A stretch of 44,572 bases of DNA from Melioribacter roseus (GCA_020724265.1 DYHH01000031.1:1-44572), one strand, 5' to 3'. Counted from the stretch's first letter, positions 9,458 to 20,500 are shown. The notes: generated by a model from the sequence alone, not told the origin. Translations and numbers: made by a program.

Positions 9458-10689
9458 TACATGTCTTCAATAATATCCGGTTCAACAATTAGTTTAACCA
9501 GATCAACACGTGTTTTGTTGGAGCGAAGAATAGAAAAATTATACTGCCCAATTGAAAAAGCTTCACTCTTAGCCGGTATTCTTCCCAGTTCCGAAATAAT
9601 ATAGCCGGCAATTGTTTCATAATCACCTTCGGGAATACCGAGATCGAACTCTTCATTGATCCGGTCAATTTCAACCTTACCGCTGAATACATAAGTTGTT
9701 TCATTAATTTTTTTGTTTACTTCTTCTTCGTCGTCATATTCGTCTCTTATTTCACCCAACATCTCTTCGATAATATCTTCAACTGTAATAATTCCGGCAG
9801 TTCCACCGAACTCGTCTACAACAACTGCAATTGAAATACTTTTCTCTAAAAGTTCGTTCAGCATTTCAAGTGTCTTTTTAGTTTCGGGGACGAATATAAT
9901 ATCACGCATAATAGATTTTATATTTTCCGGGTTCTTGAATAAATCTTTAGCAATTATTAATCCTTTTATATTGTCAAGATTTTCTTCATACACAGGTATT
10001 TTTGTATAACCGGAATCTATTAATACTTGCAATGTTTCCTCTATTGAGCTGTTAATTTCAATCCCAACAATACCGGTTCGGGGTGTCATACATTCATAAA
10101 CTTTTTGTTCGCGCAGATCAATAATTTTACTAATAATTCCCGATTCTCTTGCATCGACCTCACCGGCAGCTGAGCTTTCATATATCAATTCTTGAAATTC
10201 TTCTTTGTCAAATAATTGATGTGTTTCAACCTCATCCAAGTCTTTTCTTCGGGTTAACAAATCGGAAATAGATGATGTTATTTTTACGAACGGGAAAAGA
10301 ATGAATGTAACTATTCTAATCGGCGTTGATAATACTCCGAAAAGAAAATCAGCAGTTTCCCTCGCAACATATTTCGGTATTATTTCACCTATTATTAAAA
10401 GCAAGGTTGCAGTAATTAATAATATTTCAAAATCATTAAGGTGAAAATGGGTTGTTAAAACAACCGTAGCTATTGAAGCAAAAGCAATGTTTACAAAATT
10501 GTTGGATATTAATATTGTAGAAAAAAATATTTGCGGATTTTTTACAAAGTAATTGGAGTTCTTTGCAGATAAATTTTTCTGTCTTGCGCGGACTTCAATT
10601 TTGATTCTATTGGCAACAACAAATGCTATTTCGGATGATGAAAAAAAAGCGCTGAATAATAATAGTACTATTAGAATTAACAATTCCAT
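9457..10689 (-). CDS. CorC/HlyC-family membrane protein (CNNM/DUF21 + CBS pair; GldE-like)
   Basis: 410 aa. The N-terminal DUF21/CNNM transmembrane domain (about 1-180; FSAFFSSSEIAFVVANRIKIE, ISNNFVNIAFAS, EIIPKYVARE) is followed by two CBS motifs (about 200-320; MTPRTGIVGIE, VVDEFGGTAGIITVEDIIEEMLGEI) and the small C-terminal CorC_HlyC domain (about 335-408). Members are linked to Mg/Co transport; the Bacteroidota paralogue GldE is tied to gliding lipoproteins. Which applies here cannot be decided from sequence alone. Last gene of a tightly packed run; its start lies 5 bases after the preceding stop. Confidence 0.92.
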   Translation of the reverse strand: MELLILIVLLLFSAFFSSSEIAFVVANRIKIEVRARQKNLSAKNSNYFVKNPQIFFSTILISNNFVNIAFASIATVVLTTHFHLNDFEILLITATLLLIIGEIIPKYVARETADFLFGVLSTPIRIVTFILFPFVKITSSISDLLTRRKDLDEVETHQLFDKEEFQELIYESSAAGEVDARESGIISKIIDLREQKVYECMTPRTGIVGIEINSSIEETLQVLIDSGYTKIPVYEENLDNIKGLIIAKDLFKNPENIKSIMRDIIFVPETKKTLEMLNELLEKSISIAVVVDEFGGTAGIITVEDIIEEMLGEIRDEYDDEEEVNKKINETTYVFSGKVEIDRINEEFDLGIPEGDYETIAGYIISELGRIPAKSEAFSIGQYNFSILRSNKTRVDLVKLIVEPDIIEDM

Positions 10690-10694
10690 TTCAG

Positions 10695-11189
10695 TTAGTG
10701 TGCCTTCTGAATTACAAGATTCCTTTCAAAACGGGAAAAAGTACCATCATCCGATGTAAAAATAAATTCAACATCTACTTCGGCATTTACATCAAAATTC
10801 TCTTTAACATTCATGCCGTCTTTGGTAGAAAATATTAGAAGTTTGTTACTATCGCCCGACGGATTTTCACCAAATCTAATTATCGGTTCAATTGAATAGA
10901 ATTGCAAATCGTTCTGATAAATATTTATGGTTGATAAAGTTATTTGTTCAATTTCATATTCGGACGATTCCGTAACTTCTATTTCACCGGTAATGTTAAT
11001 GCGCGGATTAAAATCCGGTCCGGGCATCATATTTATCCATACAAAAACTTGTTTAAGATTTATTCCTATTTCATCTAGCGTAAATTCAACTTTATTTACT
11101 TTATCGTTATTTTCTTTCGCACACTCGCTTGAAGCACATGCGTAAGAAACGAATAAAATTATTATAACAAAGCTTATGGTTTTCAACAT
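10695..11189 (-). CDS. Secreted or lipid-anchored hypothetical protein
   Basis: 164 aa. An N-terminal signal segment (LKTISFVIIILFVSYACASSEC) ends in cysteines that could be a weak lipobox; the -3 residue (Ser) is not ideal. The rest is beta-rich and hydrophilic (VEFTLDEIGINLKQVFVWINMMPGP, EYEIEQITLSTINIYQ), suggesting an immunoglobulin-like fold in the periplasm. I do not recognise the family. It is packed between the UbiA-family gene (4-base gap) and the CorC/HlyC gene (5-base gap), so it is cotranscribed. Confidence 0.75.
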   Translation of the reverse strand: MLKTISFVIIILFVSYACASSECAKENNDKVNKVEFTLDEIGINLKQVFVWINMMPGPDFNPRINITGEIEVTESSEYEIEQITLSTINIYQNDLQFYSIEPIIRFGENPSGDSNKLLIFSTKDGMNVKENFDVNAEVDVEFIFTSDDGTFSRFERNLVIQKAH

Positions 11190-11193
11190 GATA

Positions 11194-12063
11194 TTAGAGA
11201 AAGTATATTATTGCAATAATTACAAATATATATAAGATAGTGTTGATAATCATTGGGAAATCAGTCAACATTATTTCGGTTGGGTTTTCGCCTTTGCTTT
11301 TCTTAATAACTAAGAACATATATCTGAAAACACCAAAGACAATAAAAATGGTTGTAAAAACAAACAGTTCTGATTCGAACTGAGTTATTGTTCTTTCGGA
11401 GACAGAATAAAGTGCATAACAAATTATTAATCCCCCGGCAGAAATTGCAGAAATCTGATCAATAAATCTTTCCGAATAATCTTTAAGAACAATTCTGGTG
11501 GAATTATCTCCTTCATAAGCGATAAACTCGGAACGTCTTTTCATAATAGCTAAAAACAGTGCTAAAAATATTGTAGTTAAAATCAGCCAGTTGGAAACGT
11601 ATATATCGGCAACAAATGCACCGGCTAAAACACGAAGCATAAAACCGCTAGCAATACAAAACAGATCGACAATTATTATGTTTTTAAGTTTTATGCTGTA
11701 AAAAAAGTTTATTAGGATATATCCGCTAAGTACATATATAAATTCCCGGTTTAATTGTGATAAAAGAGAAATGATAATAACAAATAATACAACAATAAGA
11801 ATTTTCGCTTGAGATGGATTGATGTTGCCACTCGCAATCGGGCGGTATTTTTTAACCGGGTGTAATTTATCAAACTCTACATCAATTAGATCGTTAAAAA
11901 CATATACCATGCTTGATGTAAGTGAAAAGGTTATGAATGCAAGCAATACATCACTTAAATAAAGCCAATCAAAGAGATGTTGTGAAAACATAATCGGAAC
12001 AAAAACAAAAAGATTTTTGATCCAATGTGAAATGCGAAGTAATTTGAAATAATCCTTTGCCAT
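11194..12063 (-). CDS. UbiA-family transferase, decaprenyl-phosphate phosphoribosyltransferase-like
   Basis: 289 aa, about nine membrane segments. The first Asp-rich motif is NDLIDVEFDKLHP (residues 57-69) followed by KKYRPIASG, and the second conserved region is IVDLFCIASGFMLRVLAGAF. The HPxKxxRPIASG form is that of the DPPR-synthase-like subfamily (Rv3806c type), which moves phosphoribose onto a polyprenyl phosphate, rather than the ubiquinone or menaquinone prenyltransferases. The product could serve a cell-envelope pentose polymer (inference). It follows the mutase gene with a 3-base gap. Confidence 0.85.
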   Translation of the reverse strand: MAKDYFKLLRISHWIKNLFVFVPIMFSQHLFDWLYLSDVLLAFITFSLTSSMVYVFNDLIDVEFDKLHPVKKYRPIASGNINPSQAKILIVVLFVIIISLLSQLNREFIYVLSGYILINFFYSIKLKNIIIVDLFCIASGFMLRVLAGAFVADIYVSNWLILTTIFLALFLAIMKRRSEFIAYEGDNSTRIVLKDYSERFIDQISAISAGGLIICYALYSVSERTITQFESELFVFTTIFIVFGVFRYMFLVIKKSKGENPTEIMLTDFPMIINTILYIFVIIAIIYFL

Positions 12064-12066
12064 CAG

Positions 12067-13722
12067 TTAGAATACAATAGCTTCTTCGTAAATACCGAAA
12101 TGTTTTTTCAGTTCATTTACCATTTCACCTAAAGTAACATAATTTTCAGCAGCTTCAATAAATACCGGCATTAAATTGGAGCCGTCAACGGCAGCTTGAC
12201 TTATTGCAGCTAAAGAAGCTTCAACGGCTTGCTGGTTACGGATTAGTTTAAGTTCAGCTAATTGCTGTCTCTGTTTCTTTTCAACTTCGGGAGAGATTTG
12301 TAGTATCGGTATATCTATCTTTTCGTTTTCTTCAACAAATTCATTTACACCGACCATAAACTTTTCTTTCTTTTCAAGCTCACGTTGATAACGGTAAGCC
12401 GCATCGGCAATTTCTTTCTGGAAATAACCGGCATCAATTGCAGATATCACGCCGCCGAGAGAATCAATTTCATCAAATATTTTATTTGCTTGTTCTTCCA
12501 TTTTATTTGTCAACGCTTCAACGTAATAGCTTCCGCCCAACGGATCTACAGTATTCATAACGCCGGTTTCATAAGCAATTAATTGCTGTGTACGTAAGGC
12601 GATCTTTGCTGCTTTCTCGCTCGGTAATGCAAGCGTTTCATCCATTGAATTTGTATGAAGGGATTGTGTACCGCCGAGAACTCCGGCAAGTGCTTGTAAC
12701 GCAGTTCTAACAATATTGTTTTCAGGCTGTTGTGCTGTAAGTGTACAGCCAGCTGTTTGAGTATGAAATCTTAACCACCACGAGCGCGGATTTTTCGCAC
12801 CGTATTTTTCTTTCATTCTTCTTGCATAAATTCTGCGTGCTGCTCTGAATTTGGCAATCTCTTCAAAAAAGTCTAAATGTGAATTAAAAAAGAAAGAGAT
12901 ACGAGGAGCAAAATCATCAACATCCATTCCCCTATCAATACAAGCTTCAATGTAAGCAAAGCCATCAGCTAAAGTATAAGCTAATTCTTGAGCGGCAGTC
13001 GAACCTGCTTCACGAATATGATAACCGCTAACCGAAACAGGGTTCCATTGGGGAACTTCGTTAGTGCAGTATTCAATCATATCTGTAATAATTCGCATTG
13101 AAGGTTCGGGGGGATAAATATATTCTTTTTGAGCAATGTATTCTTTCAAAATATCGTTCTGCAAAGTACCGCGAAGTTTATCGAAACCGACACCTTGTTT
13201 TTTTGCAACTGCAAGATAAAATGCAAATATCATTGCGGCAGGTGAATTGATCGTCATAGAAGTTGATACCTGGTCTAAGGGAATTCCATCGAACAAAGTT
13301 TCCATATCTTTAAGTGAGGAGATTGCAACACCGCAAATCCCGACTTCTCCGCGGCTCAAATCATCATCAGCATCAACGCCCATTAATGTCGGTAAATCGA
13401 ATGCGACGGATAAACCGGTTTGACCGTTTCGCAACAAGTATTTAAATCTTTCGTTTGTATCTTCGGGCGAACCGAAACCGGCAAATAAACGCATTGTCCA
13501 AATTTTACCGCGGTAACCATTTGGATGAATACCTCGGGTAAAAGGATATTCACCGGGGAAACCTATATCATTTAAGAAATCAATATTGCTTATATCATCC
13601 GGTGAATATAAAGCTTGAACATCTTCACCGGAAACCGAAGTAAACTTCATCCCGGTTGTTTTTGATTGATTTAATTTATCAAGATAATTTTCTTTTGCTT
13701 TTTTATATTCTTCGTTTTTCAT
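12067..13722 (-). CDS. B12-dependent acyl-CoA mutase, large subunit (isobutyryl-CoA mutase-like)
   Basis: 551 aa, the TIM-barrel substrate-binding half of a coenzyme-B12 acyl-CoA mutase; the cobalamin-binding half is missing and must be a separate small subunit encoded elsewhere. Family blocks: [54 protein letters not shown] (catalytic His235), [18 protein letters not shown] and [14 protein letters not shown]. Methylmalonyl-CoA mutase binds the substrate carboxylate through Tyr89 and Arg207; the aligned residues here are Phe80 (RLFAGF) and Gln198 (YIAQKEY). That is the pair known for isobutyryl-CoA mutase. So carbon-skeleton isomerisation of isobutyryl/butyryl-CoA or a similar non-carboxylated acyl-CoA is more likely than methylmalonyl-CoA. 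Packed in the thyA-mutL operon. Confidence 0.9.
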   Translation of the reverse strand: MKNEEYKKAKENYLDKLNQSKTTGMKFTSVSGEDVQALYSPDDISNIDFLNDIGFPGEYPFTRGIHPNGYRGKIWTMRLFAGFGSPEDTNERFKYLLRNGQTGLSVAFDLPTLMGVDADDDLSRGEVGICGVAISSLKDMETLFDGIPLDQVSTSMTINSPAAMIFAFYLAVAKKQGVGFDKLRGTLQNDILKEYIAQKEYIYPPEPSMRIITDMIEYCTNEVPQWNPVSVSGYHIREAGSTAAQELAYTLADGFAYIEACIDRGMDVDDFAPRISFFFNSHLDFFEEIAKFRAARRIYARRMKEKYGAKNPRSWWLRFHTQTAGCTLTAQQPENNIVRTALQALAGVLGGTQSLHTNSMDETLALPSEKAAKIALRTQQLIAYETGVMNTVDPLGGSYYVEALTNKMEEQANKIFDEIDSLGGVISAIDAGYFQKEIADAAYRYQRELEKKEKFMVGVNEFVEENEKIDIPILQISPEVEKKQRQQLAELKLIRNQQAVEASLAAISQAAVDGSNLMPVFIEAAENYVTLGEMVNELKKHFGIYEEAIVF

Positions 13723-13773
13723 TCCATCCTCTAAACTTTCAAATAATTTTTTGTAGAAAAAATAATAAATGGG

Positions 13774-15651
13774 TTAAGTTCTTCCAAAACGTTTATCTAA
13801 TTCGGTTAAAGGAATTTTTATAACAATGGGTCTGCCGTGGGGGCAAACATAAGGCATTGATGTAGCAAATAATTGGTCAACTAAAATTCTCATTTCTTGT
13901 TCGTTTAATTTATCCCCAGCTTTAATTGCAGCTTTACATGAAAATGATTTTGCGAGGTTATCTCTAACTTCAAGTTGTTTTTCTTGTTCATTCTTTCTGA
14001 ATTCATTTAGAATTTCCAACAAAGCATCTCTTTCGGAACCGATTTTTACATCTGAAGGAACACCGCTGATTGCAACAATATTTTTAGACATCAGTTTAAT
14101 TTCAAATCCGAGTTTGTTTAAGTACGGTTCCAATTCTTTTAAAAGTTCATAATCTGCGGGGTCTACTTGAATTTTCTGAGCAAACAAAAGCTGTTGTGAA
14201 AAAGGAATATTAGCTTCAAATGAACGGAGAGCTTTTTCATAAAGTATTCTTTCATGCGCTACGTGCGAATCGATAATCATTAACCCGCTTTTAATTTGAG
14301 AAAGAATATATTTATTATGCAGCAGCACAATAAAAGAACTATCGGCATCAACCGGTTCGTCTCTTCTGCTTCTTTCGAGTTTTGCTTCTTTCGGCAAATG
14401 GTATATTTCACCGGATTGTTTTTCTTCAAACGGATGTTCAATTTCATCCGTCACCGAAGTTGTACTGATATCACTTTTAAGTGAATCAAACAATCGGTCA
14501 ATCTCTTCTTCCGAAAATATGCTGTTTCTATTTGAGTTCCTATCGGTAATAAATCGAGGTCTATCAGAGAAATCACCTCTATCGCTTCTGCCGTGTGAAG
14601 TAAATTTTAATCTTTCATTTTCATCAACCGCTTCATTAAACGTCATTGACGGAACAAGGTCATGGCTCCCGATACTTTTTTTAACTACAGCATTAATGAA
14701 TGCATAAATATCTTTTTCATCTTCAAACTTGACTTCCAATTTAGATGGATGAACATTAATATCGATTCTTCGCGGATCGAGTTCAACGAACAAAACAAAG
14801 AAAGGATAGTCACCTTTTTCCAAAATATTTTCATAAGCACTAAAGACCGAATGATTGACAGTTCTGCTAACAACAAATCTACGGTTAATAAAAACATATT
14901 GATCGCTTCTATCTTTTTTTGTAAAAGTAGGTTTGCCGATATAACCGTAAATAGAAAGGAAATCAGTCTTTTCGCTTACCGGGATTACAGCATCTAAAAT
15001 ATTATCGGCAAAAACTTGCTGAAGTCTCTCTTCAAAAGTACCGGCTGCATAATCAAATATAAGATCATCATCGTTATAGAATTTAAAAGAAATCTCCGGT
15101 CTGCTTATTGAAATCTTTTTAAATGTTTCAATTATATGTTTGAGTTCGGTTGAATTTGTCTTGAGAAAATTTCTTCTTGCGGGAGTGTTGAAGAATAAAT
15201 TCTTAACCGCTATCGAAGTTCCTTTAGGGAATGATCCTTTTTCCTTTGTGAACTCACCGCTTTCGTTATTTTTTATTAAAGTACCGATTTCAGAATCATG
15301 TTCTTCTGTTTTTATTTCAACAAGACTAACCGCAGCAATTGAGCTTAAAGCTTCACCTCTAAATCCATAGGTTTTAATCGATTCTAAATCTTCGACAGAG
15401 CTAATTTTACTTGTTGCATGTCTTTGAATACATTGAACAGCATCTTCTTCACTCATACCGTCGCCGTCATCAACAATTTGAATGAGAGATTTTCCGGCTT
15501 GTTTAATATATACTTCTATATTTTTTGCATTTGCATCGACGGAATTTTCAAGAAGTTCTTTGACAACGGATTCCGGGCGCTGGACAACTTCACCGGCTGC
15601 AATTTTATTCGAAATATTTTCAGGTAATATCTTAATCTTACTCTTAATCAT
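13774..15651 (-). CDS. mutL: DNA mismatch repair protein MutL
   Basis: 625 aa. The N-terminal GHKL ATPase has NKIAAGEVVQRPESVVKELLEN (motif I), DDGDGM (motif II) and TYGFRGEALSSIAAV (motif III), then the transducer domain to about 330 and a charged linker (330-430). The C-terminal dimer domain keeps the metal-binding nuclease motif, but as DSHVAHERILYE (461-472) instead of DQHAAHERILYE, together with CKAA (about 572) and CPHGRP (603-608). It therefore belongs to the endonuclease-bearing MutL class, which nicks the new strand in organisms without MutH. Start ATG at 15651. It lies between folA and the mutase gene. Confidence 0.96.
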   Translation of the reverse strand: MIKSKIKILPENISNKIAAGEVVQRPESVVKELLENSVDANAKNIEVYIKQAGKSLIQIVDDGDGMSEEDAVQCIQRHATSKISSVEDLESIKTYGFRGEALSSIAAVSLVEIKTEEHDSEIGTLIKNNESGEFTKEKGSFPKGTSIAVKNLFFNTPARRNFLKTNSTELKHIIETFKKISISRPEISFKFYNDDDLIFDYAAGTFEERLQQVFADNILDAVIPVSEKTDFLSIYGYIGKPTFTKKDRSDQYVFINRRFVVSRTVNHSVFSAYENILEKGDYPFFVLFVELDPRRIDINVHPSKLEVKFEDEKDIYAFINAVVKKSIGSHDLVPSMTFNEAVDENERLKFTSHGRSDRGDFSDRPRFITDRNSNRNSIFSEEEIDRLFDSLKSDISTTSVTDEIEHPFEEKQSGEIYHLPKEAKLERSRRDEPVDADSSFIVLLHNKYILSQIKSGLMIIDSHVAHERILYEKALRSFEANIPFSQQLLFAQKIQVDPADYELLKELEPYLNKLGFEIKLMSKNIVAISGVPSDVKIGSERDALLEILNEFRKNEQEKQLEVRDNLAKSFSCKAAIKAGDKLNEQEMRILVDQLFATSMPYVCPHGRPIVIKIPLTELDKRFGRT

Positions 15652-15721
15652 AATCTTAATCCCTCAGTGTCAAGCGGTTGATTTTCAAAAGAGTTACCGA
15701 AAAGTCGCTAAGACGCAAAAG

Positions 15722-16204
15722 TTAATTCCTTTTCCTATAAATTTTTAGTGTAAATTCAGAATACACAATTTCTTCGGCAACTTGCCAAATCTTTTCGTCT
15801 ATCTGTGGAAAAAATGTATCTCCTTCTGCTTCAACTTTCATTTCACTTATAAGTAACTCATCAACGTTATTGATTTCATGTTTATAAATTTCTCCACCGC
15901 CGGTAACAAAAACTTTTTCATAATTCTGATTTTCACAATAATCATAAGCCTCTTTGATAGATGCAAACACCATTACATCTTCATGCGGATTCTCGAAATT
16001 TTTATCTCTTGTTAAAATAATATTTAATCTACCTTTTAACGGTTTACCCCCCATTGAGAAGAAAGTTTTTCTTCCCATAATTAAAGGGAATCCCATAGTT
16101 GTTTCTTTGAAATGTTTCAAATCTTCTTTTGAATGCCACGGCATAATACCATCTTTACCTATTACATTATTCTTTGCCACGGCAGCGATTATTATTTTTT
16201 TCAC
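15722..16204 (-). CDS. folA: Dihydrofolate reductase
   Basis: 160 aa, normal size. Makes tetrahydrofolate from dihydrofolate with NADPH. Visible motifs: IIAAVAKNNVIGKDGIMPWH (substrate loop with Trp23), the active-site acid as Glu27 in SKEDLKHFK, LIMGRKTFFSMG (NADPH site) and KVFVTGGGEIY. The start is a GTG at 16204 overlapping the TGA stop of the upstream lipoprotein gene by four bases (GTGA), so translation is coupled. thyA two genes upstream makes the dihydrofolate this enzyme recycles. Confidence 0.96.
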   Translation of the reverse strand: MKKIIIAAVAKNNVIGKDGIMPWHSKEDLKHFKETTMGFPLIMGRKTFFSMGGKPLKGRLNIILTRDKNFENPHEDVMVFASIKEAYDYCENQNYEKVFVTGGGEIYKHEINNVDELLISEMKVEAEGDTFFPQIDEKIWQVAEEIVYSEFTLKIYRKRN

Positions 16205-16506
16205 AACTTATCTCTCATCAAAATAAAGACTGAAATTCTATCAGCCGGTTCTACATTTATTACTTTTGTCGAATCCATATAACCGGTTAATTTCAGAGTA
16301 ACCAAATAAGTACCGGGTTCAAGATATTTTAAGGTATCGGGTGTCAGCTTCCCGGTAAATGAATTATTCAAATATATTTGGGCTTCACTTGGCGATGAAT
16401 TAACAAAAACATTAGCAGTTGATTGTTCGAGTGTAAACTCAACGGCATTTTCTCTACAAGCACAGAATAACAATACAACTACAAATATTGCGAAGAACTT
16501 TTTCAT
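16201..16506 (-). CDS. PEGA-domain lipoprotein
   Basis: 101 aa. Signal peptide with lipobox (KKFFAIFVVVLLFCAC; lipidated Cys about 17) and then a single PEGA domain (about 30-100). The domain shows the hallmark wording: VFVNSSPSEAQIYLNN, TGKLTPDTLKYLEPGTYLVTLKLTGY. PEGA domains are small beta-sandwiches of surface proteins. Wedged between thyA and folA with a start-stop overlap to folA; nothing links it to folate chemistry other than position. Confidence 0.88.
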   Translation of the reverse strand: MKKFFAIFVVVLLFCACRENAVEFTLEQSTANVFVNSSPSEAQIYLNNSFTGKLTPDTLKYLEPGTYLVTLKLTGYMDSTKVINVEPADRISVFILMRDKL

Positions 16507-16549
16507 TTATCCCCCCGGATATATTGTCTTCATAGTATTTTTTTTATTG

Positions 16550-17437
16550 TTAAACAGCGACTTCAAATTTTATTCTTGGATGATGTTTATATCCGACAAG
16601 TTCAAAGTCATCAAAAGTCAATTCATCCAAAGGTTTTTTTTCAATTTTCAATTTAGGAAGTTCATACGGTTCCCGTGTAAGTTGAAGTTTCAATCCTTCC
16701 GTATGATCATATTCTTCGGTATCGGAACCTTTATCGGCGATATAAATATGAGCATCAACAATTGTGTGAGCAAAATAACCGACTTCCAATCCCGCATCTT
16801 GCGCAATAATTTGTGTAAGTAAAGAATAAGCCGCAAGGTTAAAAGGGATGCCAAGTGCAATATCACCCGAACGTTGCGTAAGATGACAATTTAATTTTCC
16901 GTCGCTTACATTAAAAGTAAATGTATAATGACAAGGCGGTAATTTACTAACAACGGCATTTGCCGGATGCCAGGCATTAACAACCATTCTTCTCGATTCG
17001 GGATGATTTTTTATTTGATCAATTACCCATCCGATCTGATCGAAAGTTAACGATCCGTTTTCTTCTTTTTTTACGAATGGATTTGATTCATTTACAAAAA
17101 CTTCTTCGCCTAATGCAGCACTTTTTTCGGGGACGGGATAACGTCTCCAATATCTTCCGTAAGCCGTTTGTAAATTCCCGCTTTCATCAGCCCATGCATC
17201 CCAAATTTTTGTATGTTCGCGTAAATTTCTTATATGGTCATCGCCTGATAAATACCATAGTACTTCATACAAAAGTGATTTCCACATCATTTGTTTGGTT
17301 GTAAGAAGAGGGAAACCATTTGAAAGATCAACTCGATAAAAAGCGCCGAAATACGAAAGTGTATCTACGCCGGTTCTGGATTTTTTACGAACCCCATTTT
17401 CAAGTACAAGTTTGACAAGATCGTGATATTCTTTCAT
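16550..17437 (-). CDS. thyA: Thymidylate synthase
   Basis: 295 aa. Methylates dUMP to dTMP with methylenetetrahydrofolate. Conserved parts: phosphate-binding Arg21 (KKSRTG), LLTTKQMMWKSLLYEVLWYLSG, TAYGRYWRRY, SRRMVVNAWHP, the catalytic Cys169 in LPPCHY, HLTQRSGDIALGIPFNLAAY and AHTIVDAHIY. About 30 residues longer than the E. coli enzyme because of an insertion around residues 101-135, as in many longer bacterial ThyA. First gene of the run thyA-lipoprotein-folA-mutL. ATG at 17437. Confidence 0.97.
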   Translation of the reverse strand: MKEYHDLVKLVLENGVRKKSRTGVDTLSYFGAFYRVDLSNGFPLLTTKQMMWKSLLYEVLWYLSGDDHIRNLREHTKIWDAWADESGNLQTAYGRYWRRYPVPEKSAALGEEVFVNESNPFVKKEENGSLTFDQIGWVIDQIKNHPESRRMVVNAWHPANAVVSKLPPCHYTFTFNVSDGKLNCHLTQRSGDIALGIPFNLAAYSLLTQIIAQDAGLEVGYFAHTIVDAHIYIADKGSDTEEYDHTEGLKLQLTREPYELPKLKIEKKPLDELTFDDFELVGYKHHPRIKFEVAV

Positions 17438-17571
17438 TTAACCCCGAATTTTGAAATTTTTTAGTCTATTTCTATACTTTTTTACGATGCGGAATATACA
17501 TAAATTAAAGGAAAAAGGAGAATTGAGGAGACCAACATTTAGTGCTCTGAGCTTAATTAAAAATCAATATG

Positions 17572-20500
17572 TTATTGATTCTTCTGTAATCGGAATTTAT
17601 CCTTTGAAATAAGAGCATAGATTAAAGGTAAAATAAGAACAATAATAATTGATGAGAAACTTAGCCCACCAATTATGCTCAAACTCAAACTTCTCCAAAA
17701 AGACTCCTCAGGATTGAGAGCTAGAGGGATCAAAGCACATGCGGTTGTAATAGATGTAGTGAAAATCGGTCTTATTCTATCAAAAGATAACTGAACAATC
17801 CTCTTAAAATTGTATTCAAATAAATTTTTCGAAATATGATCAATCAATAAAATAGAATTGTTAATAGACAATCCGATTAACAATAATAACCCGGCATAAG
17901 CACCTCTATCAAAATTCAACTCTGTGAAATAAAACAAATAAACAGCACCTACCGCAGAAAATGGGATAGCAAGTAAAATGAGAAATGGTTTTTTATAAGA
18001 TTCAAACAAACTTGCAGTAAGCATAAAAATTAAAACAGCAGCCATCAATAATATAGCTGACATATTTGCTTCATCCTGTTCATTAAAAGAGAAACGGAAT
18101 TCCCGCATTGCAATGGAATAACCTTCAGGTAAGAGTTGATCATCGATCGTTTTTTGTACATACTCTTTTCCATATTTAAATGGACCTTTATAATCAAAAG
18201 TAATAAACCGAATATACTGCTGGTTTTCTCTGTGGATTGCCGGAATAACTTTTGAACGTTTGAATTCAACAAAATCACCTACTTTAATTTCTCTTCCTGA
18301 ATCCGTCAAAATGATCTTATTGCTAAGTTGATCTAACTGAATATTGTTATAATTATCGTATTTAATTTGGAAAATTACTTCATCATTATCGATTGAAAAT
18401 TTGTTATACGTTAAATTACCGCCGGTGCTTCCGCTTATAATCGAAAACAACTTAGTGGCTGTGATATCGTAGAACTTCAGCTTATCTCTCTTTATTTCAC
18501 CTACAATTTCATAAATATTATCAGCCCAATAATTCCTTGCTTTATTTATATCGACATTATCAATACGTGGGTTACGAACCAAATCGGAACGGAATCTCTC
18601 GGCAATATTTCGTGTGATTTCGTAATTATAACCACGAGCAACCACCGCCATTGTGCTGATTGGTGCACCGCCTGAAGAAAATCCGGGGCCATAGCCAAAA
18701 ACCCCAACTCTTAATCCGCCAATTCTGGTAGCATACGAGGTTAAGTAATTCTTCATTTTGTATGGAAACGATGACGAATTTTGTTTTTCATCGAATTCAA
18801 CTTTTAGAACAGCATTCTCCTCATCATAAATGTTTGCTGTTAATAGAGAAATATTATTTTTGTAAGCAAGAATTTCCCGTTCAAAATCTTTCACAAGCTG
18901 ATTCAGTCTTTTAATATCATTACCGTGCGGCAACTTAAGTTGAACAATAATATAAGTCTGATCACCATAATGCCAAATTTCACCTCTTGAAATTTTGTTA
19001 AAGAATAAATTCAATGCCCCGCCGAAAAGAGTATGTATTAGAGGTTCTACTTCTGTATATACTTCAGAATCAAAAAAGGAATTGTAGGTATTTACTAAGA
19101 AGGAATTTCCTTCTATTCGATTTGGGATTAACCATACGGGCAGACCAATTAATAGAATTAAAAATAAAAGAGCTGCCTTTTTGAAACGATATACAAATGT
19201 TATTATAAAAGTATAAAATTTAGAAAACGAATCAGCAATAGAATTCGATGTACTTTTGTGACGTTTTATAAATTTAATGTATAGAACAGGAATGAATGTA
19301 AAAGAAGAAATTAAAGAAGCGAAAAGAGTAAGTACAATTCCGAGTGCAAATTGCTCAAAGTAAAGTCTTAACTCTCCGGTAAAAAAAAGAATCGGTATAA
19401 AAACAGCAATTGTTGTGAGCGTTGATGCAAATAAAGGAGAGAAAATATTTTTTAAATGGACAACTAATTCCTTTATACCTTTATTTTGATAATACTTGTC
19501 GATATAATCTACCACAACAATTGAATTATCTATCATCAAACCTAATCCAAGAATGAAAGCAGAAATGGTTAATATGTTTAGAGAGAGATTGAAGAGATAG
19601 AATAAAATAAACGCGAATAAAAGAGAATAAATTAAAGACGAAAGAATTATCAGAGAATATTTAATACTTCTAAAAAGGAATAATAAAAGCAAAATCAAAA
19701 TTGCTAAAGAATAAACAGCACTTTGTAATAATTCATTTAGTTCGTTTGAAATATGTTCACTTTTATCAACCTCTTTATCTATAATATAATTTGGTGGCAA
19801 TGCAGATGTTAACTCATCAATTTTCGAATTCACCGCTTCTGCGGTTTTAATAGAATTTGCACCGGGTTCTTTTGAGATAATAATTGATACAGTTTCTTTA
19901 CCGTTGATACGAAAATAATTTGACGGCTGAGCATAAGAATCAACTACTTTCGCAATATCTTTAACTCTAATGGCGGAAGTATTATTAAAAACTTTAATAA
20001 CGGCATTTTCTATTTTTTCAATATCTTGAACTTTTTCGTCAACCAACAAATGAAAAAAGTATTTATCATATCGTATTTGACCCGCGGAAAGAATTATTTC
20101 AGAATTATTAACCGCATTTTCAATTTCATCATAGGTTAATCCGAATAAAAGGGCTTTTTCATAATCAACTATAATAAGAATTTCCCTATTTGTACCACCT
20201 CTAATTGATACTTCAGAAATACCATCTATTGTTAGAAGCGGATAATAAAAAGAATCGATTACTTTTCTGCGAATTTCAGATGCGTTAATATCAGCCGAAA
20301 CTGTATATGTAATAAATCCTTGAAGTTCTTTTAAATCTTCCGGTATATAAACCGATACTTTTGGAGCAGAAACACCAAATGGCAGTTTATCTTTTAATGA
20401 AAAAAGTTTTTCATTAATTTCAATTCTTGCAACGTTCATATTTGTATTTGGATGGAATTCAATTTCGATAAATGAAGAACCCGTAGTTGAACGAGATGAA

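Noticed and set aside
9359-9604. Plus-strand 81-codon frame over the CorC/HlyC end
   Set aside because: Shadow of the real minus-strand gene and of its terminal hairpin; no ribosome site.
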